In this document: in pieces, positions 33,228 through 42,117 of the stretch
Numbering within the stretch: position 1 is the stretch's first letter
How the letters are laid out: each line of letters opens with the position of its first letter
Source of the DNA: Sarcocystis neurona
Lineage: Eukaryota > Apicomplexa > Conoidasida > Eucoccidiorida > Sarcocystidae
Direction: 5' to 3'
Length of the DNA stretch: 64,000 bases
NCBI GenBank assembly: GCA_000727475.1
Contig: KL647292.1
Span: 1,639,186-1,703,185, forward strand
Program-made: the position numbers and the translations under genes
The notes under the pieces: generated by a model
What the model saw: the letters and a program-made list of their open reading frames with translations, nothing else
What the model was told of the DNA's origin: nothing
The model's database searches: none

Positions 33228-35453
33228 AAGTGTGCGAAGGGGCGGTCGACTCTCAACGTCGGCCCGTCCCTACTTCTCCGACAGTGGCTCCCCCAACTAT
33301 GAGCGAGACAATACGTGCCCCCTCTTTTTATACATGTACGTATATGTGTACACAGAGAGAAATAAACAGAGACGGACGCAGTGGGAGAGGATGGTGGAGA
33401 GAAGTGGACCGCGGGGCGTTTGTTTTGTTGCGTCTCACGACATTCACACAGGCGTGTCTCCGTTGTCGTTCATTTCCCAAAGCACTTGCCGCAGAATCAA
33501 CTATTCGTCCCTACACATATATATATTTGTTCGTGTCAGTGTCTACATCCGTATACTGGTAGAGAAAAGCAGGAGTGTCTTCGCTGACAGCAGAACCTTC
33601 GCAGAAGCGAGAAATCCACGTCCAGTGAAGAAGGCAAAGAGCCACCGAGCGCCGTACCCGCTTTGCTCACGTGTGTGTGTGTGTATGTATGTATGTATGT
33701 ATGTATTTGTGTGCGTCTGTGTATATCTGCCTGCTGGTCTATCGCGAGACTTCTCCTGCGTCTGTTTCTGGGGACACGTGTGTACTTCTGGCAAGTACAT
33801 CTAGAGGATGTAGGTGGATCCGTCCATACGAATGGCCATCTAGAGGACGGAAGAGGGAGGGTGGGGGGAGCTTCGGGCGGTAGCGTAAATTGATTTCCGT
33901 TGGCTTCGTCTCCTCGTTAAAGAAGGACGACACCCTCAGGAACGAAAAAATCAACTGGCTCTTTTGTGTAGCTGGGTGACGTTACACAGGTATACTCTGC
34001 ATGTGAAAGAAAACATATATATGTATTTCGCGAGGAGCTCATACTGATTTGCTGCTGCAGCTGCCTTGAATTGACGTCCACAGCTCTCTTCTCTAGGGCG
34101 TGTTTGTGAGGAAGGATACGTATGGACACATACATTTTAGGTATGCGTCTCCCTGAACAGGGTGTACGGATGTACTAGATATACACTTATGTCTATAATT
34201 GTGAGTTTCTCCGTATTTTGTGTACTGGTGTGGATATTTCCTACTAAGAGTGAAGAGGTTTATACATGTATGCATCGCCATACATATTGTGAAGTTACAG
34301 TACCTGTCCAAATGACAGGGAGCTTCTTACTTATGTATATATATATATATGGGTGGCTGCTTGTCGTCGTAAACGTACAAATGTAATTCCTGTCTAAATC
34401 ACAGGAAGCTTGTTACATACATGCATATGTATATACGTATAATTGTATATGCACAAATCCCATTCTTGTTCAAATGACAGGGAGCCTCTACGTATGCACG
34501 TATGACTGGCTGAGAACCGTTGTAAATGTACAATTTCTGTCCAAGTGACAGGAAGCTTGTGTTCATGAACTCGAACAGCGGAAAAAACTTTTTGCTTCTT
34601 TTTCCACTCGTTTTCGTGGAGGTGAACATCATCTGAGCATTACAAATGTCTCTCGTTGTGGAGATTGTGGAAGTGTCTTGGCGAAAAGCTTCAGCAGTCG
34701 AAATCTGTTTATTTCTCGAAAAAACCTCCCTTGACGGAAATTTCTGACTTCGATTTCGACGCGTCGGTAGTTTTGGCTTCTCACTTCTGCCGAAAGTAAA
34801 TTCGACTTCCCACCACGTGCTGCACCTCTACCACGCTCGGGCCCCCCACACCGGTGTTTTTAATTCACTGTTGCACGTTTGTCCTCGTGTCTTTGCATAT
34901 GTTCCTGTTTACAAGCATTTGTTTGAATTCGTTTCCTCCCAGATATGTACGTTTTTGTACAAATACTACATAGATTCCGGCACATATATATATATATGTA
35001 TTTATTCTCTCCCTTTGTGTGTACATATATACGTACGCGCTCATTTGCACGTAGGCGTACTGCAGAGCGTGGATTTAATTCTCTTTGCACTGCACACGTG
35101 CGAGCATATGTGTACGCCTATCAAACTACAACACATATATTTACAGACATATACATATATATATATGTATATGCAGGTACGCATATCCCTCTGCGTACTA
35201 TAGTGCATATATTTACAGGCACACACATACAAATACATATATGCGTATATACGCGTAGGTATATATATGCAGGTACGCTTATACCTCTGGCTACGTATAC
35301 GAATACATATATATATGTGAGAACATAGATGAATCCATCTCAAGTGCTGCAAGCAGGTTCATACGCGGTGCTTTGAGCGCCACTTGTCTAACATCAAAAC
35401 CTTCGAGAATCGGTGGTCTACGCACCATTTTGTGAACACTGTGACAACGGTGG
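33228..35453. other. BCAT 3' flank and repeat-poor block
   Basis: Bases 33228-33800 hold TATGTA/GTAT microsatellites (33680-33715). From about 33900 the sequence is mostly unique with a four-hairpin array (34303-34556) and TA patches (34980-35320). No supported gene. Confidence 0.5.
34290..34565. repeat. four-copy hairpin array
   Basis: Inverted repeats CCTGTC-CAAAT-GACAGG (34303-34319), TTCCTGT-CTAAATC-ACAGGAA (34387-34407), CTTGTT-CAAAT-GACAGG (34465-34481) and CTGTC-CAAGT-GACAG (34537-34551), spaced 72-86 bases apart and followed by GAGCTT or AAGCTTG. Copies pair up in a larger unit, since TGGCTG...GTAAA-GTACAA recurs before copies 2 and 4. Confidence 0.88.
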
Positions 35454-35655
35454 CTCGGGTGTAAAGACACTGCAGTCGTTGGAATGAAGTGTACATACAC
35501 TGTAGGGGAATCAAAGACAGCACAACTCAACTGTGGCGCGAACTTCCGCCTAAACAGGCACACGCCTGTGATAGAAGAGAACGAGCAGCACCAGAAGGGT
35601 GTGTCCCTCGCGTACGACGCCTGCAGGTCGTATATCTCAGTCGAGAACTTCTAAT
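35454..35655 (+). pseudogene. possible exon or coding remnant
   Basis: A frame ending in TAA reads MKCTYTVGESKTAQLNCGA, FRLNRHTPVIEENEQHQ and SLAYDACRSYISVENF. Three Cys and an even mix of residues look protein-like, but the opposite strand is also open and no partner exon is visible. Confidence 0.22.
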
Positions 35656-35830
35656 CGTGCTGAGCCTAGGTGGATCACAGGCAGTTCTATCGCATCACAG
35701 AGAGAGACGTGCGTAACAAACGCACAGTGATGCGTACCCATCCACGTGTATGTATATATATATGTATACGCATGTGTATGCGTGTGCATGTCTGTACTGT
35801 GTTCTAGAAATGGACGTAGATGTGTAAATA

Positions 35831-36259
35831 TTGTGGACGTGCGGTCAACATGTGCGCGCATGCTGCCGCTGTAAAGCTACTTGTCCTGTGGATGTAAAGA
35901 GCTTACATGACGTAGATATATCAATGAACATGCATGTGGAACGTGCCGCGCAAGGCTTCAGAACCGGGCGGCCTCGCCAATTAAAGAGCTTCACGGCTGG
36001 ACAGCATGACCCGCACAGAGTGTCTTTCGTGCGTCGAGCGGGTTTCCCGTCTTCTCTTTCAGAAGAAGAGAGCGGGCAACAGGAAGTTTGTTCAAGCCCG
36101 TTAGTGAACGAACTTCAGTTATCACAAATTCTGCCGCAGCTGTGCACGAAGAATTGTAGCGTAGGGCGTGAGGCACACGGCGGCAGCCGTGGGGAAATAA
36201 GAGCAGTCAGCAAGAAAATCCTGTTGCGAGAATGCTTCAACAAATCATTTACTACCTAG
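35831..36259 (+). CDS. hypothetical frame, 142 codons
   Basis: A non-repetitive, hydrophilic frame with segments QGFRTGRPRQLKSFTAGQHD, FPSSLSEEESGQQEVCSSPL and REIRAV-type basic residues near the end. It sits in a repeat-poor block next to decayed sequence. No homology recognised and no splice or promoter evidence; it could be chance or remnant coding. Confidence 0.22.
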   Translation: MWTCGQHVRACCRCKATCPVDVKSLHDVDISMNMHVERAAQGFRTGRPRQLKSFTAGQHDPHRVSFVRRAGFPSSLSEEESGQQEVCSSPLVNELQLSQILPQLCTKNCSVGREAHGGSRGEIRAVSKKILLRECFNKSFTT

Positions 36260-37117
36260 AGATAGACAGACGCTAGGAGACCAAAGAAACTTGTACACAC
36301 ATAAATATATATATATATACATATATATGTAGTGTCCACATAGAATAGGGAGTATGAGACAGTGAGATACAGACGATCAAAAAACTGTACTTGCAGTACG
36401 AATATGCGTGTGTACACGACAACCGAACGTAGAAGAACAGTGCGAGAAAAAAAGGGGAGAAGAAGAAGGAGAGCGACGAGAACGGGACGCCAGCAGAAAG
36501 AGCGACCTACGGCAGCTTTTGACGACACAGAACTGCAAAGAAAGGCGATGTTGTAAGCAGCTGTCGAAGGGGAGTAGAAACCAAGAAGAGAACGACACCG
36601 CTGTTTATGAAGCCGAGAACCCCACTGCGGGCGCGGACACTAGTGAAGTGTGGGGTAATATGTCGACTTTTACATGTAAAACGACAGAAGAAGAGAGACA
36701 GAGACAAAGAAAGAGACAAGTACATACATGGGCGCTCGCTGCAGGAGGACGCAAAAACACACGTGGAGAAAACGAGACAGAAGGAATCTAAGAGAGGTGG
36801 ACTGGACAAACTCTCGAACTTTGAGAATCTTGTAAAGAGAAAAATGAAAAGAGGAGAAGACCACGCGACAGAGGACGAGAAATAACACGCGAGACAGACA
36901 GAAGAAGAAAAAGACAGCGGAAGATCGTGTCGGAAGAAGGGGCGCGACGCAGCAGCCCCTGCCTGTAGAAGCTTTTCCGCTCCTTGTTGTCAGCTACTCC
37001 GATAGCGTCTGCTTATTGCTGGTCGGTGGATGAGTGTGAGTGTCAAGCAAATCATTTGTTTTCTTCTTGTTCTTTTCTTCTTCCTCTTTTTTCCACCACA
37101 AACTGCTCTTCGTTTAG
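36260..37117. other. TA array and purine-rich stretch
   Basis: A TA microsatellite near 36305-36330, then GAA/AGA-rich plus strand to 36930, and short sequence before the orphan exon. The frames are compositional. Confidence 0.5.
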
Positions 37118-37319
37118 GGCCAATCGTCACTCTCTTCATGCCGCTCCTTCACCCCAAGTAGCGGAGAAGTTTTCTTCGCAATACGCACAGACACCCGCAC
37201 ACGTACAGACGGGAAACACCCCCTTCATCCTCCAGGAGAATGCCGACGTTGCCTGTCTCGCCTTTCTCTTCTACTTCAACACAGATCTATCAGCGAGCTC
37301 TCTTCGTGTCGAAAGATAC
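37118..37319 (+). CDS. orphan exon, unidentified protein
   Basis: A pyrimidine-rich tract ending CTCTTCGTTTAG (37117) precedes a 202-base open frame ending AGATAC/GTACGT (37319/37320); start phase 2, end phase 0. It encodes ANRHSLHAAPSPQVAEKF, TPAHVQTGNTPFILQENADV and ACLAFLFYFNTDLSASSLRV, a non-repetitive sequence with a hydrophobic strand-like segment. An upstream frame at about 36973-37030 (EAFPLLVVSYSDSVCLL) may be a preceding exon. Downstream candidates at 38720-38790 and 39090-39290 were not convincing. No family recognised. Confidence 0.42.
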
Positions 37320-38533
37320 GTACGTAATACAAACTTGAAACAGATATCTATCTCTACGTATACAGACATATACCGGAGGAAGGAAAACAGGAGAAGACGT
37401 ACACAGACATATACATACAGAGTGTTACAGCCATGCGCATATATATATATATATACATATATGTGGTGGGTGTATACATATACATATGTATATATGTGTA
37501 TAAGAATAATAAGCAGACAGATGCACGTATAAAGTGTTATCCCAGTGTATGGGGTGGTTGTACACTATATATATATATGTATGTAAGAACAACAGGCAGA
37601 TATACGTCCACAGTCTTGCATATATATATATATATATATATGAAAATAGAAGAGATATATGTACGTGTATACGTAGAAAAGTAGACAACTTTGAATAGCT
37701 TGCCGCTCGCGCATGACTGAAGATTGTGTCCCTACGCTTCTCGCAAAGATCAAGTCGACCCTTGTATACGCCTGTGCAACGGCAAATATACAAATATAAC
37801 TATATACGTGTATATATATATATATATGTATCGATCGATATAGATATGTATACACATGTATATATGTAGTTATACTCAACCATACACATACGTGAGAATA
37901 CTATCCCTCGTGTGAGATCGGCTCCGCGCTAAACTTGGCTACCCACCCAACAAACGTATATTAAAATATACGTATGTATCAAGATATATATGTATATTCT
38001 GGTATGTCGACATACGAAAATACGGATATTTATATACATTTACATATATATATATATATAAAACCCACAAACAGCTACATATATGCGTGACGTGTGTACG
38101 AGAGTCTACGTACGAATATCCAGTGTAATTATTATTAGTGACGCTGAACGAAGACAGGAGCCATACCGTCGCCCTCTGCATATATATATATATATATATG
38201 TATAGCCGCATAAGTAGACACACATATAGATACACATATATATATATATAGGTATTTGTTTACATAAGGATTTATACATGTGTACATACACAGAGAGAGA
38301 GATATGGCAAAAAAAGACTTTGACACTGCACGAGACACATATATACAAATGTACATATTCAGACGTACATACAGATAGGTAGATAAAAGACACTGATACA
38401 CAGTTCTAGATAAATAGATCACACAGCTAGACGGGTGCAATAGGTATGAATATACATATATATATGTATAACTATATGAAGATATATATAGAGAGAGACA
38501 GACCATGTACCTACTTATTTAGGTGTATAAAAA

Positions 38534-38575
<42 letters not shown>

Positions 38576-38700
38576 GCATATAAGTAGACACACACATACT
38601 CCCACGTGTGTGCATATGGGATGACTGGTAGTAGTAGCAGTAGTAGTAGGATAAATATATATGTATACACATATTTATGTATATGTGAATACACGGAGAC
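37320..38700. repeat. TA/TATG microsatellite region
   Basis: Many short TA arrays (for example 37436-37456, 37618-37642, 38042-38062, 38180-38200, 38240-38252, 38540-38575) and an AGT run (38630-38650). No gene seen. Confidence 0.85.
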
Positions 38701-39295
38701 GGTACAATCTCTATAACGACGGCATGGGACAACTGACTGGACGAGTTCACGAGATTTGTTTGGAGGCTAGAAAAACCGGAGTTCCTGTTGAACTCTTTTT
38801 TTGCTTTCTCTCTTTTTGTCAATCAGCAACACACACACAGAGAGACACAGAGAGTTTCTCCTCTCCTTCTTGCTCTCTTTGTTCTCCTTTTTCATCGAGG
38901 AGACGAGATATCTGTACATTCCCTCCTCTCCGAATCCCTCGTTTTTTCCTCGGAGAAACCACTTTGTTCAAGTTTTACTTCTTCCTCATTTCTTCTTCTT
39001 CCTCTCCTTCTTCTTCTGCTATTCATGCCTCAACGGTAGACAACAGCGTGAAAAGTCTTTTTTCTTCTGTCGTTTTCTGTGTCGTGCAGATCTCTTGGGG
39101 GAAAGTGAGCAAAGGACAGCGCTTGATTTCTGCCTGCGTGTGGCCTATGTTTCTTCTGTTCAACAGAAACGCGCATTTCCTGGATTTCCTCTCTCTCTTT
39201 CACTCTCGCTTTGTGTTGATTCTGCGGCGTGGTCTCTTCTTTCCTTTGAGACGAAAAAGCTGGAACACGTGTTTGTACAGGCAGAAGGCGGACTT
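38701..39295. other. region downstream of SNRNP27, unassigned
   Basis: Pyrimidine-rich on plus between 38790 and 39060. Plus-strand frames at 38720-38790 and 39090-39290 (SEQRTALDFCLRVAYVSS) look partly coding but have no good splice ends and run antisense into SNRNP27. Probably the 3' UTR of SNRNP27 in part. Confidence 0.35.
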
Positions 39296-40680
39296 CTAGA
39301 AGACGGGAGAAAGCGGCCGATTAAACCCTCCCTTGCGGTTCATATACTGCCTGAACTTTCGTTTCGTTCTTTTGTTGACAGCAGACAAGCTGGACACTGT
39401 GTGGTCCTTATTTTTCGACGAAGAGAAATCTTCGAAGCCCATCAGTTTCCGCAGAAGCTGGTCGGTCGTCATTTCACTTTCTTTCTCTTCCTTCTCTTCT
39501 TCGTCGTCGTCCGTCTCACTGCCGCTGCTCTTCTCCATGCTGCTGCTGCTGCGGCGCGGTCTCCGCTGCTGCTGCTTCTGCTGCTGCTGCTGCTGTTGCC
39601 CACCCCTCCCCCCCGCGCGGCCCCCCCCCCTCGCGAGAAGGCGAGTCTCTTCGCATCTGCTCTCGTCGGCTGCCGCTGTTGCATAAATACGCATCCCTGT
39701 CTCGGTCGCGCAGTCGCTGATGATCGACCACGCGCCCGCTGCGGTCCGAAGGAAAAGAATACGACGAGGAGGAAGAGGAAGAAGAAGAAGAAGAATACGA
39801 AGTCGCAGCAGGCCTGTCTACTCTCCGATACACCTGGCGACTCTCTACTCCATCAGGGTCGTACTGACGTTGTCTCCCTCGCTCGTACGACTCTGCTCCC
39901 TCCGTTGTCTCCTCACGTGCTTCTCGAAAGTACTTTTCTCTCTCTCGCTGCTTCGACAGTCTTTCTCTTTCTCGCTGTCTCTCTCGCTCTCTTTCTCTTT
40001 CCTTGATGCGTTCTCTCTCCCTTTCCCTTTCTCGGCCCGCCACGTCTCTCTCCCTTTCCCTGTCTCGCCCCGCCGCGTCTCTCTCTCTTAATCCTTCTCG
40101 CTCCCGGTCTCGCTCTCTGTCTCCCCTCTCTCCCCTCCCCACCCGTTCTTCCTTCTCTCTCCGTCCTCGCGCGTCTCTCTCTCTGGCCTCAGCCGCGCGA
40201 AGCGACCGAGAGCGACTTCTTCTTCTCCCTCCTCCCATTTCGTCTGCTGCTCCACCAGCTGCGGCACGCGTCGAGTTGCCATGCGCATGCGGCGCAGGGA
40301 CCCGAGGAGAAGAAGAAGAAGTTTTGGGACCAGCAGCGTTTAGAAACGAAGAGGAAGAGGAAGAAGAGACGAACCGCCTGCTGTTGCTGCCTTCTTCGTA
40401 GCCCATCCCGCTTGAAGAAGACGCAGAAGAGGAAGAAAAAGAAGCAACACCGCCTCGTGCGAAAGTGCTACTACTCCCGCCGTTTTCGCGTTCTGCTACT
40501 GCTGATGCGCTCCCTGTTCCTGACGCACTAAAACTCTGTTCATGCGACTCGGACCGACTACTCCCTCGGTAAAGTCGAGAAACATCAGACGAGGAAGTTT
40601 TCCCATGAAGAGCAACTTCTCTCTCTCTCGACCCAAAATTCTCCTCGACACGATGTCTGCTACTACTTTCGTAGTCCAGT
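39296..40680 (-). CDS. SNRNP27: SNRNP27 exon 2, frame broken at poly-G
   Basis: Begins after TTCTGGGGTAG (40681) with [20 protein letters not shown]. It continues through Ser runs, a 130-residue Arg/Glu/Asp repeat domain and SREGGG, then needs a +1 shift to read [33 protein letters not shown] and the conserved C-terminal domain. The homopolymers C10 (39621-39630) and C7 (39608-39614, plus strand) lie exactly in the overlap of the two frames. Confidence 0.85.
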
Positions 40681-42076
40681 CTACCCCAGAACGCCCGATA
40701 GCAACGCCAAGAACAACACATCGCAAAAACAGGACAGCAGCAACAGCAGCAAAGTCAGAACCAAGACTGGCAGGAGCACCAGCGTTGATGGTGACGGACG
40801 CATCAAGAGCAGCAGCAGAAGGAGCAAGAGAAGAAGCAGCAGCAGCAGAGGCAGCAGAAAAGGCAAGATAAGCATCAATAGCAGCAAGCGTAACAGACCA
40901 ACAGCACCAGCAACAAGGATAGTACCGGACGCAACAGCCGCAAGGCAGGACCAGCAGCAACGACAAGCATCACAGCAAGTGGAAGGTCCAGCAGAGCAGT
41001 CGCGACAACAGTGGCAAGAGAAGCTGTCGCTGCTGTTGTGTCAGCACCACTGCTGACAGCAAGGGAAGCAACAGCAGCAGCAGTAGCAAACCTATACAAA
41101 AGGGCAGCCGAAGAAAAGGCAGCTGCCGCAGGAGCAGCAGTGGCAAGAAGAGAGAACAGACGCGGTCGGCAGAGAACCGACAGTCGTGTGGCAGCAGCAG
41201 CGGCTGCCGCGGCAGGAGAGGAAGTAGCACCGATTATGCCGGCAAGAAGAGTGGAAGAATAAGCAGCAGCAGGGGGTTGGGGAGAGACGAGAGAAGGCAG
41301 CAGTCGTAGAAGAGAGAAGCAGCAGTAGCCGCAGCGGCCCCAAGAGAAGCCACGAGTATGGCAGGAATCTTGCACGAGACGATGAAGAAGCAGCAGCATT
41401 AACACCAGCTAGAAAGGACTACCAGCCGCATGAGCAGCAGCAGTGGCAGGGAACGCAAAGCCGTCAGGTCCGAAGCATGAGAGGCGAGGATTCAGGAATA
41501 CGAAACAGCAGTGAAGAAAGAAGAGGAAGCATGAGCGGCGAGAGACGGGGCGCAGCAGCCAAAGCAAGAAACGCATGGCAGCGGCTGCAGCAAGCAAGAC
41601 ACGAGATAGCAGTTAGAGCAGCAGGAGAAAGAAAAAAGGAGCCGCAGGAGCGCGACCAGTAGCAGCTACAGTGCCACCTGAGAGGACCGACAGAAAGGAG
41701 GCAGCGGTTGCTGCAAGAACAGTAGCAGCCGCGGCACCAGTACCAGCGCGTGTATGAAAAAAAGCAGCAGACGCAGCACCACCCGCGCAGCAGAGACAGC
41801 GCCCGTTGCAGCACTGGCAACTTCGCGCGCAGAGGGAGGGACATATACCACTACTGACGTGATATAGGAGCGACTACGTATGTGTGTGTGTTGGGAGCGA
41901 CTACGTATGTGTGTGTGTTGGCATGTATGTATGTAGGCTTATATATATGTAGGTATGTATGTCTCTATGTATATATATATGTATCTATCTATCTATCTAT
42001 CTATATGCATGTATGTATCTATGTATGTATGTACGTCTCTGTATGTACGTATGTATCTATGTATCTGTATGTGCGT

Positions 42077-42117
<41 letters not shown>

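Noticed and set aside
38801..40006. 401-codon plus-strand frame
   Set aside because: It runs antisense through the SNRNP27 coding exon, where the minus strand has a clear family match.
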